From assembly GCF_021353265.1 (NCBI RefSeq), contig NZ_JAJTWU010000013.1:48609-112608 (forward strand): a DNA stretch of 64,000 bases, written 5' to 3'. Below, piece by piece: positions 54,256-63,853 of the stretch. Under the pieces are notes generated by a model. That model had not been told where the DNA came from. It searched no databases and was given only the letters and a program-made list of their open reading frames with translations. The DNA comes from Pelomonas cellulosilytica (GTDB taxonomy: Bacteria > Pseudomonadota > Gammaproteobacteria > Burkholderiales > Burkholderiaceae_C). The translations under genes and the position numbers were made by a program. The number at the start of each line of letters is the position of its first letter. The stretch's first letter is position 1.

Positions 54256-55728
54256 TCAACGCGCCGGCTTCAGCAGCACGAAGCTGGTCACGTCGTCCCG
54301 GCGCACGACCAGGTTGATGGCCTTGTTCTTGTCGGCCTTGGCGATCTGCGCCTGGAACGCCTTGACGGTCGCGACCTCGACGTTGTCGACCGACAGGATC
54401 AGGTCGCCCTCGCGCAGGCCGGCTCGCGCCGCAGCCCCGGTCGCGCTGTCGACCTTCACGCCGGACTTCAGCTTGAGGTCCTTGCGCTGCGCCTCGGGCA
54501 CGTCAGACACCTTCAGGCCCAGCGCGGCGCTGGGCGCATTGGCGGGCGCCTCATCCTTGCTGCCATCGTCGCTGTCACTGCTGCCTGGCTTCTTGCTGCG
54601 CTCGTCCTCGCCGATGGTGACGACGATGTCCTTGGTCGCGCCACGGCGGAACACCGTCAGCGTCGTCTTGGCGCCCGGCTTCACGGCGGCCACGAGCCGA
54701 CGCAGGTCGGCCGCACGCTCCACAATCTTGCCGTCGACCTTGGTCACCACGTCGCCACCCTCGACGCCGGCCTTCTCGGCCGGGCTGCCGGCCACGACGG
54801 AGCGGATGACCGCACCCTGCGGTTTGCCCAGGCCGATGGCCTCGGCAATTTCCTTCGTGATGTCATCAGGCAGCACGCCCAGGTAGCCGCGCACGACGCG
54901 GCCGCCAGCGCGGAGTTCGTCGGCCACGCGGATCGCGTCGGCGATCGGGATCGCGAACGAGATGCCCATGTAGCCGCCGCTCTGGCTGTAGATCTGCGAG
55001 TTGATGCCGATGACCTCGCCGCGAAGGTTGACGAGCGGGCCGCCGGAGTTGCCGGGGTTGATGGCCACGTCGGTCTGGATCAGCGGCAACAGGTCGCCGG
55101 TGTCGCGCTGCTTGGCGCTGACGATGCCGGCCGTGACCGTGTTCTCCAGCCCGAACGGCGAGCCGATGGCCATGACCCATTCGCCGACCTTGGCCTTGTT
55201 GCTGTCGCCGACCTTGACGACCGGCAGCCCGGTGGCCTCGACCTTCACGACGGCAACGTCGGAGCGCTGGTCAGCACCGATCAGCTTGGCCTTGAGCTCG
55301 CGCTTGTCCGTCAGCGTCACGATGACTTCGTCGGCACCCTGCACGACGTGGGCATTCGTCAGCACATAGCCATCGGCCGTCAGGATGAAGCCGGAGCCGA
55401 CGCCACGGCGCATCGGGCCGTCGTCGTCGGGCGTGCCGCCGCCACGCGGCGCGCCGCGGCGCTGGTTGGGCACCGGGATGCCGAAGCGGCGGAAGAACTC
55501 CTGCATCTGCTCGTTCATCTCCGCCTGGCCTTCGTTCATCTTGATCTTCTCGGCCGTGCGGATGTTGACGACGGCCGGGCCGACGCGCTCGACCACCTCG
55601 CTGAAGTCCGGCAGGTCGCGCGGCTGGGCGACGGCCGGCGCCTGGCCGAGCGCCAAGGTCATGGCCAATGCGGTGGCCGAGAGCAGATGACGTGCATGGG
55701 CGGGTGTGAAACGGTACTCAGCGTGCAT
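54256..55728 (-). CDS. mucD: Periplasmic serine protease of the Do/MucD family
   Basis: A 490-aa envelope-stress protease/chaperone. It has a signal peptide (RHLLSATALAMTLALGQAPA, cleavage after AVAQ near 35). The catalytic triad is visible: His in YVLTNAHVVQGADEV, Asp in GADQRSDVAVVKVEA, Ser in AINPGNSGGPLVNLRGEVIG. Two PDZ domains follow (about 290-380 and 405-485), separated by a Ser/Asp linker. It is the third gene of the rpoE-rseA-mucD set and is expected to be induced by sigma-E. A terminator follows at 53848-53880. ATG 55728 begins the signal peptide. Confidence 0.94.
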   Translation of the reverse strand: MHAEYRFTPAHARHLLSATALAMTLALGQAPAVAQPRDLPDFSEVVERVGPAVVNIRTAEKIKMNEGQAEMNEQMQEFFRRFGIPVPNQRRGAPRGGGTPDDDGPMRRGVGSGFILTADGYVLTNAHVVQGADEVIVTLTDKRELKAKLIGADQRSDVAVVKVEATGLPVVKVGDSNKAKVGEWVMAIGSPFGLENTVTAGIVSAKQRDTGDLLPLIQTDVAINPGNSGGPLVNLRGEVIGINSQIYSQSGGYMGISFAIPIADAIRVADELRAGGRVVRGYLGVLPDDITKEIAEAIGLGKPQGAVIRSVVAGSPAEKAGVEGGDVVTKVDGKIVERAADLRRLVAAVKPGAKTTLTVFRRGATKDIVVTIGEDERSKKPGSSDSDDGSKDEAPANAPSAALGLKVSDVPEAQRKDLKLKSGVKVDSATGAAARAGLREGDLILSVDNVEVATVKAFQAQIAKADKNKAINLVVRRDDVTSFVLLKPAR

Positions 55729-55790
55729 AAACGGTTCCAGTGGAGACGGGAGCAGCGGCAGACGATACAGGGAACGCAGCCAGGCTCGAT

Positions 55791-56345
55791 TCAAGGCCGG
55801 GCCCGCGATGCCGCGGGCTCGGGGGCAGCGGCGCCCCAATCGATGATCTGCGCACCCGCCTGCGGCGCCAAAGAATATTCCTGAATGTTTTCCTGACTGT
55901 TGCCCCAGACAGTGAGCGTACGCCCCGTGGCAGCCTGGGCGAAGCTCATGCCGACAAGACCCTGCGGCAGCGACGCCCCGCCCGTGGCCACGGTGACCGG
56001 CTCGGGTGCGGCGAAGGGGCGCAGCGCACCGAGGCCAACCGCCATCGCGACGAAACCGGCCGCCACGGCCAACGGCGCGAACCAGTCGCGGCGGCGCGGA
56101 TGGTCGATGACGGACGCCGGCAGCCGCGCGTGCAGGGCGTCGAGCAACGCCGCCGGATCGCGGTGCAGAGTCGGCAATTCGGCGGAGCGCAATCCATCGC
56201 CCGCGGCGTGCCACAGCGCCCAGCGCTCGCGCAGCGCCGGGTCGCGCGCCCACGCCGCCTTCACGAGAGACCATTCCGCCGGCGTCGCACGGCCGTCCAT
56301 GACGGCGGACAGCGCCTCGTTCAGCGCCTGGTCGCCGGCCGTCAT
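55791..56345 (-). CDS. rseA: Anti-sigma-E factor RseA family
   Basis: A 184-aa single-pass membrane anti-sigma factor. The N-terminal cytoplasmic domain that holds sigma-E is MTAGDQALNEALSAVMDGRA, then TPAEWSLVKAAWARDPALRE. The TM helix is WFAPLAVAAGFVAMAVGLGA (about residues 100-119). The periplasmic tail (about 65 aa) is short, ending in Ala/Pro/Glu. It overlaps rpoE by 4 bp and is 62 bp from mucD. The usual rseB/mucB gene, which protects RseA in the periplasm, is missing between them. Regulation by DegS/RseP-type proteolysis is assumed from the family. Confidence 0.88.
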   Translation of the reverse strand: MTAGDQALNEALSAVMDGRATPAEWSLVKAAWARDPALRERWALWHAAGDGLRSAELPTLHRDPAALLDALHARLPASVIDHPRRRDWFAPLAVAAGFVAMAVGLGALRPFAAPEPVTVATGGASLPQGLVGMSFAQAATGRTLTVWGNSQENIQEYSLAPQAGAQIIDWGAAAPEPAASRARP

Positions 56346-56917
56346 CGCCAGCCTCCGCCGCTCAGCAGCGGCCGCAGCCGCGTGGCCAGCGCCTCCCGGG
56401 CGCGGAAGATGCGCGAACGCACCGTGCCCGCGGGGCAATCCATCAGGTCGGCAATCTCGTCGTAGCTCAAGCCATCCACCTCTCTCAACAGCAGTGCCCG
56501 GCGCTGGTCCTCGGCCAGGGCGTCGACCGCCTCGTTCAGGCCCACCGCCAGCTGGCGGCTGGCGAGCAAGGCTTCGGGGGTCGCATCGTCGGTTGGAGAC
56601 GGCTCGCTGCCAAAAGTTCCCTCGTCGTCATCAAGCGATTCGACAGGGCGCTGCCGGCCGCGGTGGCGCTGTGCCGCGTTGATGGCGATGCGGTAGAGCC
56701 AGGTGTAGAACGCACTGTCGCCACGGAATGCCGGCAATGCGCGGTAGGCGGCCAGGAAGGTCTCCTGGCACAGGTCGGCGACGTCGGCCGAGTCATACAC
56801 GCTGCGCGACAGCAGCCGCTCGACGCGCCGCTGGTACTTCAGCACCAGCATGTCGAAGGCCACGCGGCTGCCGGCCTGCGCCTCGCGGACCAACAGCGCG
56901 TCGGCGTCGGCACTCAT
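56342..56917 (-). CDS. rpoE: RNA polymerase sigma-E factor
   Basis: A 191-aa ECF sigma factor for envelope stress. Region 2 is ADALLVREAQAGSRVAFDML, VLKYQRRVERLLSR and ADVADLCQETFLAAYRALPA; region 4 is LAEDQRRALLLREVDGLSYD, then EIADLMDCPAGTVRSRIFRA. The linker contains ESLDDDEGTF. ATG 56917 is chosen over an upstream start. It overlaps rseA downstream and the small membrane protein gene upstream by 4 bp each, so it is cotranscribed from fabF onward and may also have its own promoter. Confidence 0.94.
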   Translation of the reverse strand: MSADADALLVREAQAGSRVAFDMLVLKYQRRVERLLSRSVYDSADVADLCQETFLAAYRALPAFRGDSAFYTWLYRIAINAAQRHRGRQRPVESLDDDEGTFGSEPSPTDDATPEALLASRQLAVGLNEAVDALAEDQRRALLLREVDGLSYDEIADLMDCPAGTVRSRIFRAREALATRLRPLLSGGGWR

Positions 56918-57285
56918 CGCGACAAAGCACCGCCCGGCGCGGCGAACAAGGTGGCGCGCAATGCGCCCCACGAAGCCGGCTGGCGGGCACGGGACAGCGC
57001 CAGCCAGAGCGGCCCGGGCATGGCGCGCGGCAACGGCCGGTGGTCGATATCGATCAGCACGGCGAGTTGGACGGCGGTTTCATGATGCCGGCCGTCTTCC
57101 GCCAGCCACGAAGCGTCGCCATCCCATCGCGTGCAGCGCAGAGGTATGGCGGAGGTACGCCAGGCCCAGCAGACTAGGAGCGGGGCAGCCAGCCACGCCG
57201 GCCAGGCGTAGGGCCAGTGGCTGACGGCGGCAACCACCAGGCCCGCCGAAATCAAAGCAGCAATCAACGCGATCCGTGTGCGCAT
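56914..57285 (-). CDS. Small membrane protein between fabF and rpoE
   Basis: A 123-aa protein with two hydrophobic helices near the N-terminus (IALIAALISAGLVVAAVSHW and AWPAWLAAPLLVCWAW). A cytoplasmic domain follows (CTRWDGDASWLAEDG, AVQLAVLIDIDHRPLP). ATG 57285 has GGAG 6 bases upstream; ATG 57333 would add 16 residues and is the alternative. Small proteins of this outline, sometimes compared with YgfX/CptA, are commonly found at this place in Burkholderiales. It overlaps rpoE by 4 bp. The role is unknown. Confidence 0.65.
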   Translation of the reverse strand: MRTRIALIAALISAGLVVAAVSHWPYAWPAWLAAPLLVCWAWRTSAIPLRCTRWDGDASWLAEDGRHHETAVQLAVLIDIDHRPLPRAMPGPLWLALSRARQPASWGALRATLFAAPGGALSR

Positions 57286-57348
57286 CGCCGGCTCCGGAAG
57301 CACGTGCACGACGACCGGCGGCGTGCGACGCATCGCCGACGCGCGCGG

Positions 57349-58593
57349 TCAGACGCGCTTGAAGATCAGCGTGCCGTTGGTGCCGCCGAAGCCGAAGTTG
57401 TTCTTCGCGGCGACGTCGATCTTCATCGGCCGCGCCTCGTTGGCGCAGTAGTCCAGGTCGCACTCGGGATCCTGGTTGAAGATGTTGATGGTCGGCGGCG
57501 CGACCTGGTCGCGGATGGCCAGCGCCGTGAAGACCGACTCGATGCCGCCCGCGCCGCCCAGCAGGTGGCCGGTCATGGACTTCGTCGAGCTGACGACCAT
57601 CTGCTTGGCGTGGTCGCCGAAGGCCAGCTTGACCGCGTTAGTCTCGTTCACGTCGCCCAGCGGCGTAGAGGTGCCGTGCGCGTTCATGTACTGGACCTGG
57701 TCGGGGTTGATGCCCGCATTGCGCAGCGCCGCGCGCATGGAACGCTTGGGGCCGTCGACGTTGGGCGCGGTCATGTGGTACGCGTCCGCCCCCATGCCGA
57801 AACCTGCCAGTTCGCAGTAGATCTTGGCGCCGCGCTTCTTGGCGTGTTCGTACTCTTCGAGCACCAGCACGCCGGCGCCCTCGCCCAGCACAAAGCCGTC
57901 GCGGTCCTTGTCCCAGGGACGGGACGCGGTGGCGGGATCGTCGTTGCGGGTGGACAGCGCCCGGGCCGCGGCGAAGCCGCCGATGCCCAGCGGCGACACC
58001 GCACCTTCGGCACCGCCCGCGATCATCACGTCGGCGTCGCCGTACTCGATGAGGCGTCCGGCTTCGCCGATGGCGTGCAGGCCCGTGGTGCAAGCCGTCA
58101 CGATCGCCAGGTTCGGGCCTTGGAAGCCGAACTGGATGGAAACGTGGCCAGAGATCATGTTGATGATCGAGGCCGGGATGAAGAACGGCGAGATGCGGCG
58201 CGGACCGCGGTTGATCAGCTCGGTCTTGGTGTCCTCGATCAGCGGCAGGCCGCCGATGCCGGAACCCACGAGCACGCCGATGCGCTCAGCCTGTTCTTCG
58301 GTCAGTTGATCGCCGGTAGGGATACCGGAGTCACGCACCGCCTGCATGGCCGCAGCCAGGCCGTAATGGATGAAGCCATCCATGTGCCGGGCTTCCTTCG
58401 CGGGGATGTAATCCTCGATGTTGAAGCCCTTGACCTCACCCGCGAAATGGCACGCCAGATTGCTGGCGTCAAAGCGGGTGACGGTGGCGATGCCGGAACG
58501 ACCGGCGAGGATATTGGCCCAGCCTTCGGCAACGGTGTTGCCGACAGGGCTGATCAAGCCAAGACCGGTGACAACGACGCGGCGACGGGTCAT
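57349..58593 (-). CDS. fabF: 3-oxoacyl-ACP synthase II
   Basis: A 414-aa condensing enzyme that elongates acyl-ACP with malonyl-ACP. The active-site Cys is in [17 protein letters not shown] (about residue 165) and the two His are in [17 protein letters not shown] and [29 protein letters not shown] is the typical C-terminus. It follows acpP (54 bp) and is the last of the fab genes before rpoE. The length is normal for FabF (about 410-414 aa). Confidence 0.96.
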   Translation of the reverse strand: MTRRRVVVTGLGLISPVGNTVAEGWANILAGRSGIATVTRFDASNLACHFAGEVKGFNIEDYIPAKEARHMDGFIHYGLAAAMQAVRDSGIPTGDQLTEEQAERIGVLVGSGIGGLPLIEDTKTELINRGPRRISPFFIPASIINMISGHVSIQFGFQGPNLAIVTACTTGLHAIGEAGRLIEYGDADVMIAGGAEGAVSPLGIGGFAAARALSTRNDDPATASRPWDKDRDGFVLGEGAGVLVLEEYEHAKKRGAKIYCELAGFGMGADAYHMTAPNVDGPKRSMRAALRNAGINPDQVQYMNAHGTSTPLGDVNETNAVKLAFGDHAKQMVVSSTKSMTGHLLGGAGGIESVFTALAIRDQVAPPTINIFNQDPECDLDYCANEARPMKIDVAAKNNFGFGGTNGTLIFKRV

Positions 58594-58647
58594 GCGGTGC
58601 GGATCAGGGATCAGAGTTGCAAGAGAAGGGAGCGACTCAAAAGGCGC

Positions 58648-58950
<303 letters not shown>

Positions 58951-58984
58951 CTAGGTGGGGAAGGTAGGTGGCTGCCCTTGGCCC

Positions 58985-59728
58985 TCAGGCCATGTACATG
59001 CCGCCGTTGACGTGCAGCTCGGTGCCGGTGATGTAGGCCGCACCGGGCGACGCGAGGAACACCACTGCGGCTGCGATCTCGTCCGGCGCGCCGAGGCGGC
59101 CCAGAGGGATCTGCGCGAGCAGCGCGGTCTTTTGCGCTTCAGGCAGGACCTCGGTCATGTCGGTCGCGATGAAGCCGGGCGCCACGCAGTTGACGGTGAT
59201 ACCGCGGCTGCCCAGTTCGCGGGCCAGCGAGCGCGTCAGCCCGGCCACGCCGGCCTTGGCCGCAGCGTAGTTGGCCTGGCCGGCATTGCCGGACGCGCCG
59301 ACGACGGACGTGATGTTGATGATGCGGCCCGTGCGCTGCTTCATCATCGGCTTGGTCGCCGCACGCGCGAGGCGGAAGACGGCCTTGAGGTTGGTGTCCA
59401 GCACGGCGTCCCAGTCCTCGTCCTTCAGACGCATGGACAGCATGTCGCGCGTGATACCGGCGTTGTTGACGAGGACGTGCAGGCCGCCCTCCTTCGCGAC
59501 GATGTCGTCGACGGCGGCCTGGGCCGCCGCGCCATCGGTCACGTTCAGCACGATGCCGCGGCCGCCATGGGCCGCCAGCGCCTCGGTGATGCCGGCCGCA
59601 CCGGACTCGGACGTGGCCGTGCCGATGACACGCCAGCCGGCTTCGGCCAGGCGCTGCGCGATGGCGCGGCCGATGCCGCGGCTTGCGCCGGTGACGAGGG
59701 CAACGCCCAAGGATGCGGATTCAGTCAT
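58985..59728 (-). CDS. fabG: 3-oxoacyl-ACP reductase
   Basis: A 247-aa NADPH-dependent SDR that reduces 3-oxoacyl-ACP in the elongation cycle. The cofactor motif is VTGASRGIGRAIAQRLAEAG (about residues 12-31). NNAGITRDM is conserved, and the catalytic Ser-Tyr-Lys are in NITSVVGASGNAGQANYAAA (Ser, Tyr) with K two residues later. GFIATDMTEVLPEAQKTA and ITGTELHVNGGMYM match FabG. It lies between fabD (5-bp gap) and acpP. Confidence 0.96.
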   Translation of the reverse strand: MTESASLGVALVTGASRGIGRAIAQRLAEAGWRVIGTATSESGAAGITEALAAHGGRGIVLNVTDGAAAQAAVDDIVAKEGGLHVLVNNAGITRDMLSMRLKDEDWDAVLDTNLKAVFRLARAATKPMMKQRTGRIINITSVVGASGNAGQANYAAAKAGVAGLTRSLARELGSRGITVNCVAPGFIATDMTEVLPEAQKTALLAQIPLGRLGAPDEIAAAVVFLASPGAAYITGTELHVNGGMYMA

Positions 59729-59733
59729 GTGGT

Positions 59734-60678
59734 TCAGGCTCCAAGCAGCGTGCGAGCCTCGGCGAGCGAGGCGGGGTCGAAGACGCAGGCAGCCTGCAGC
59801 TCGGCGTCGATGCGCTTGGCCATGCCGGTCAGCACCTTGCCGGGCCCGGCCTCGATGATGTGGCCGACGCCACGGGCCTTCAGCGCCTGCACGACCTCGA
59901 CCCAGCGCACCGGGCCGAAGGCCTGGCGGTAGAGCGCGTCGCGCAGCGCATCGGTGCTGCCGGTGACGGCGACGTCGATGTTGTTGATGACGGGGAACGC
60001 CGCCGACTGGAACTGCACCGAGGCCAGCTTCTCCTTCAGCCGTTCGGCCGCCGGCTTCATCAGGCTGGAGTGGAACGGCGCGGAGACCGGCAGCGGCAGC
60101 GCGCGCTTGGCACCAGCGGCCTTCAGCAGCTCGGCAGCTTTCTCGGCGCCGGCCTTGCTGCCGGCGATGACGGTCTGCTTGGGGTCGTTGAAGTTGACGG
60201 CCTCGATGGCTTCGCCCGTCTCGGCGGCCGCCTTGGCGCAGCCCTCGCGGACGGCGTCGCCGTCCAGGCCCAAGATGGCGTACATCGCGCCGGCACCGAC
60301 CGGCACGGCCTCCTGCATGGCCTGGGCGCGGAAGCGTACCAGAGGCAGCGCGTCGGCCAGGCTCAGCGCGCCGGCGGCGACCAGCGCCGTGTATTCACCC
60401 AGCGAGTGACCGGCAGCGGCCACGGGCGTGAGACCCGTCTCGGCGACGAAGGCACGCCAGCAGGCGATGCCAGCTGTCAGCATGACGGGCTGGGTGTTGG
60501 TCGTCAGGTCCAGCTGGTCCTTGGGGCCGGCGTGGATCAGCGCGCCGATGTCCTCGCCAAGGGCGGTGGAGGCTTCGTCGAGCGTGCGGCGGACTTCCGG
60601 GTGGTCGCTGAAGGCGTCGAGCATGCCGACGGCCTGCGAACCCTGGCCGGGGAAGACAACGGCAAAGGGAGCAGTCAT
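59734..60678 (-). CDS. fabD: Malonyl-CoA:ACP transacylase
   Basis: A 314-aa acyltransferase that loads malonyl groups on AcpP. The active-site motif GHSLGEYTALVAAGALSL has the Ser (about residue 92). The N-terminal FVFPGQGSQ-like stretch (VVFPGQGSQAVGMLDAF) and the His-containing PVSAPFHSSLMKPAAERL are typical. ATG 60678 is chosen; the open frame upstream overlaps fabH in another frame. It lies between fabH and fabG. Confidence 0.96.
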   Translation of the reverse strand: MTAPFAVVFPGQGSQAVGMLDAFSDHPEVRRTLDEASTALGEDIGALIHAGPKDQLDLTTNTQPVMLTAGIACWRAFVAETGLTPVAAAGHSLGEYTALVAAGALSLADALPLVRFRAQAMQEAVPVGAGAMYAILGLDGDAVREGCAKAAAETGEAIEAVNFNDPKQTVIAGSKAGAEKAAELLKAAGAKRALPLPVSAPFHSSLMKPAAERLKEKLASVQFQSAAFPVINNIDVAVTGSTDALRDALYRQAFGPVRWVEVVQALKARGVGHIIEAGPGKVLTGMAKRIDAELQAACVFDPASLAEARTLLGA

Positions 60679-60700
60679 GAAAGAACTCGGTAGATCGGGA

Positions 60701-61699
60701 TCAGTAGTTGAGCAGCGCGGCGCCCCACGTGAAGCCACCGCCCACGCCCTCGAGCATGACGGTGTCGCCGCGCTGGATGCGGCCACTGCGCACCGCAACG
60801 TCCAGTGCCAGCGGCACGGACGCTGCCGACGTGTTGCCATGCTCGTCGACGGTGACGATGAGCTTGTCCAGCGACATGCGCAGCTTCTTGGCCGTGCCTT
60901 GCATGATGCGGATGTTGGCCTGGTGGGGGATCAGCCAGTCGATGTCGGCATCGGTCATGCCGGCCTTGTCGAGCACCGAGCGGGCCACCTTCTCCAGCAC
61001 GCCGACAGCGAGCTTGAATACGGCCTGGCCGTCCATGCGCAGCAGCGGCGAGCCGATCACCTGGCCACCAGCGACGGTGCCCGGCGTGCAGAGGATGTCG
61101 ACATGACGCGCGTCGGCATGCAGCTGGGTCGCGAGGATGCCCGGCGTATCGCTGGCCCCCAGCACGACGGCGCCCGCGCCATCGCCGAACAGCACGCAGG
61201 TCGTGCGGTCCTTGAAATCGAGGATGCGCGAGAAGGTCTCGGCACCGACGACCAGCGCCTTGCTCGCCGCGCCGGTCTTGATCATTGAATCCGCCACGCT
61301 CAGCGCGTAGACGAAGCCGGCGCAGACGGCCTGCACGTCGAAGGCCGCGCAGCCGAACGCGCCGAGCTTCTTCTGCAGCAGGCAGGCAGTGGACGGGAAG
61401 ACCATGTCGGGCGTGGACGTCGCGACGATGATCAGGTCCAGCTCCTCGGCCTTGACGCCGGCAGCTTCCAGCGCGGCCTGCGCCGCCGGGAAGGCCAGAT
61501 CGCTCGACGCCTGATCGGCCGCGGCGAAATGCCGGGCGCGGATGCCTGTGCGCTCGACGATCCACTCGTCCGAGGTCTCGATGCCGTCAGCCGCGAGGCG
61601 GGCCGCGAGATCCTGATTGGTGACCCGGTCAGCCGGCAGGAAGCTGCCAGTGCCGAGGATGCGAGAAAAGCGGGGGGAGGTGTTTCCTGTGGGGCTCAT
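60701..61699 (-). CDS. fabH: 3-oxoacyl-ACP synthase III
   Basis: A 332-aa enzyme that starts fatty-acid synthesis by joining acetyl-CoA and malonyl-ACP. The catalytic Cys is in [20 protein letters not shown] (about residue 124). The His and Asn are in [20 protein letters not shown] and [17 protein letters not shown]. The N-terminus [19 protein letters not shown] and [18 protein letters not shown] are typical. ATG 61699 overlaps the plsX stop by 4 bp. Confidence 0.96.
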   Translation of the reverse strand: MSPTGNTSPRFSRILGTGSFLPADRVTNQDLAARLAADGIETSDEWIVERTGIRARHFAAADQASSDLAFPAAQAALEAAGVKAEELDLIIVATSTPDMVFPSTACLLQKKLGAFGCAAFDVQAVCAGFVYALSVADSMIKTGAASKALVVGAETFSRILDFKDRTTCVLFGDGAGAVVLGASDTPGILATQLHADARHVDILCTPGTVAGGQVIGSPLLRMDGQAVFKLAVGVLEKVARSVLDKAGMTDADIDWLIPHQANIRIMQGTAKKLRMSLDKLIVTVDEHGNTSAASVPLALDVAVRSGRIQRGDTVMLEGVGGGFTWGAALLNY

Positions 61700-62793
61700 G
61701 CAGCCTGCGCGACGGAATTCGCCGCGTTGTCTCCGCCGTCGCCCGCCTTGGCTTGCAGCGTGGCGACGATGCGGTCGTGGACCCGGTCCAGCAGCCGGTT
61801 GCGGGCGGCATCATAAGCGCGGGCCAGCGCCTGCTCGAACGCGAAGGCGTCCGCCGAGCCATGGCTCTTGAAGACAAGGCCGCGCAGGCCCAGCAGAGCC
61901 GCGCCGTTGAACCGGCGATGGTCCACGCGGCGCCTGAAGGCATTGAGCACCGGCAGCGCCACCAGCGCGGCGGCCTTGGTCAGCAGGCTGCGGCTGAATT
62001 CCTCCTTGATGAAGGCCGCCAGCATCGTCGCCAGCCCCTCCGAGGTCTTCAGCATGACGTTGCCCACGAAGCCGTCGCAGACGACGAGGTCCGTCGTACC
62101 CTTGTAGATGTCGTTGCCTTCGACATTGCCATGGAAGTTCAGACGGCCCGCAGCGCCGGCGGCGCGCAGCAGCTCGCCGGCCTGCTTGATGGTTTCGTTG
62201 CCCTTGATGACTTCCTCGCCGATGTTCAGCAGGCCGACGCTCGGGTTCTCGTTGCCTTCGACGGCCGCCACCAGCGCGCTGCCCATCAGCGCAAACTGCA
62301 GGAGATGCTCCGCCGTGCAGTCGACATTGGCGCCGAGGTCCAGCACGGTCGTGAAGCGGCCTGTCTGGTTGGGCACGACGGTCGCGATGGCGGGCCGGTC
62401 GATGCCGTCCAGTGTCTTGAGCAGGTAGCGCGCCACCGCCATCAGTGCGCCGGTGTTGCCCGCCGACACGCAGGCGTGCGCCGGCGGCACCTGGCCTTCG
62501 CCTTCGGCCTTGAGCTGCTGCAGCGCCACGCGCATGGATGAATCGCGCTTGCGGCGCAACGCCACCTCGACCGGGTCGTCCATCGCGACCACCTCACTGG
62601 CGGCGACAACGCGGCAGCGCGGCCAGCCCGCGGCCGCCGTCAATGCCTCGGGCTGGCCGACGAGGATCAGCTCGGCCTCGGGATGCTTGTCCAGAAACGA
62701 CCGGCAGGCCGGCAGCGTGACGCCCGGGCCGTGGTCGCCGCCCATACAGTCGACGGCCAACCGGACGGGTTCGGACAGGGAACTACGGGTCAT
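61696..62793 (-). CDS. plsX: Phosphate acyltransferase PlsX
   Basis: A 365-aa enzyme that converts acyl-ACP to acyl-phosphate, the first step of phospholipid synthesis by the PlsX/PlsY route. [20 protein letters not shown] and [20 protein letters not shown] are hallmark segments, and [20 protein letters not shown] and [20 protein letters not shown] follow. ATG 62793 is chosen. It lies between rpmF and fabH, the conserved order, and is coupled to fabH by overlap. Confidence 0.95.
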   Translation of the reverse strand: MTRSSLSEPVRLAVDCMGGDHGPGVTLPACRSFLDKHPEAELILVGQPEALTAAAGWPRCRVVAASEVVAMDDPVEVALRRKRDSSMRVALQQLKAEGEGQVPPAHACVSAGNTGALMAVARYLLKTLDGIDRPAIATVVPNQTGRFTTVLDLGANVDCTAEHLLQFALMGSALVAAVEGNENPSVGLLNIGEEVIKGNETIKQAGELLRAAGAAGRLNFHGNVEGNDIYKGTTDLVVCDGFVGNVMLKTSEGLATMLAAFIKEEFSRSLLTKAAALVALPVLNAFRRRVDHRRFNGAALLGLRGLVFKSHGSADAFAFEQALARAYDAARNRLLDRVHDRIVATLQAKAGDGGDNAANSVAQAA

Positions 62794-62904
62794 TGCAGGG
62801 GTTGAGGTGAGCCACAAAGACCAAACCCGGCGCTGCGCGGTACGCAGGCCGGGTCGGCATGTTCTTTACAAGTGCCGCGCCGCGCCAGGCGGCGCGCAGC
62901 AGCA

Positions 62905-63090
62905 TCAGGCCGCGTCGGCCTTGCTCTTCAGCACCTTGCGGCCACGGTAGAAGCCGTTGGGGCTGATGTGGTGACGCAGGTGCACTTCGCCCGTCGTCGG
63001 CTCGATGGCCGTGCCCGGGTTGACCAGGGCGTTGTGGGAACGGTGCATGCCGCGCTTGGAAGGCGACTTCTTGTTTTGCTGAACGGCCAT
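62905..63090 (-). CDS. rpmF: 50S ribosomal protein L32
   Basis: A 61-aa ribosomal protein. The start [20 protein letters not shown] and the middle [20 protein letters not shown] are characteristic of beta-proteobacterial L32; the zinc cysteines found in some species are absent. It sits between the DUF177 gene and plsX, as in most proteobacteria. Confidence 0.97.
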   Translation of the reverse strand: MAVQQNKKSPSKRGMHRSHNALVNPGTAIEPTTGEVHLRHHISPNGFYRGRKVLKSKADAA

Positions 63091-63264
63091 GAAATTCTCC
63101 GAATTCTGCGGAACAGGGTGCGGGGTTTGGGGTTGCGACCCCTCGGGGCGAGCGCGGAACTCGAGCCCCAGGCCGCAGAAAAGCCCACGAGTGTAGCACC
63201 GCGGGTGAAATCCGCCAAGCCGGATGGCTGACGGCTTGCGAAACAGCGCCACGGCCCATGCCGC

Positions 63265-63825
63265 TCAGGCGCCGCCGCCGCGCTTGAGTGCCGACAGCTT
63301 GGCGAACGGGTTCGGGCGCTCGCCCTCTTCTTCGTCGACGCCCGCGGGGTCCTGCGTCGCAAGCAGCGGCTCAGGGCATACATCATGGCGAGGCACCAAC
63401 GGCAGCGTCAGCAGCAGCTCATCCTCAATGAGCTCACGGGCATCCAGGTGGCGCGGCAGCGCCAGCACGTCGTCGTCGCTGTCCGCATCCAGCGCAGCGG
63501 CTTCGACCTCCGTGTCAACGAAGCGGATCCAGCGATCGATATCGACCTGCTCCTCGACGGGCTGCAGGCAACGCTGGCAGGTCAGCGCGACGCGCGCAGA
63601 GGCCGTCACATGCAACCAGGTCTGCGCCGCACCGCCCTTGGGTTGGCGAACCTCGCCCTGAAGCTGCCAGCGCACCGGTTGCCATGCCGCCGCGGGCGCT
63701 TCGGGCGCCCCGGAGTCGGCCAGTCGCTGCAGCGACGCAGCCGGCCATTGCCCCTCCAGAGCGGCGCCCTCTCGGGCGAAGACGGCAAGGTCGAGCTTCT
63801 CGGGAACAAAGGCACGCGGTTTCAT
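63265..63825 (-). CDS. DUF177/YceD-family protein
   Basis: A 186-aa protein of the DUF177 (YceD) family, whose gene is nearly always next to rpmF. In plants and bacteria it is tied to 23S rRNA processing or accumulation. Conserved parts: VTASARVALTCQRCLQPVEE (the CxxC-like cysteines), DIDRWIRFVDTEVEAAALDA and HLDARELIEDELLLTLPLVP. MKPRAFVPEKLDLAVFAREG is the chosen start (ATG 63825), 28 bp from the group II intron end. Whether the intron affects its promoter is open. Confidence 0.9.
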   Translation of the reverse strand: MKPRAFVPEKLDLAVFAREGAALEGQWPAASLQRLADSGAPEAPAAAWQPVRWQLQGEVRQPKGGAAQTWLHVTASARVALTCQRCLQPVEEQVDIDRWIRFVDTEVEAAALDADSDDDVLALPRHLDARELIEDELLLTLPLVPRHDVCPEPLLATQDPAGVDEEEGERPNPFAKLSALKRGGGA

Positions 63826-63853
63826 TGGTAGATGTTGGCCCTGTTGCGGGCCC

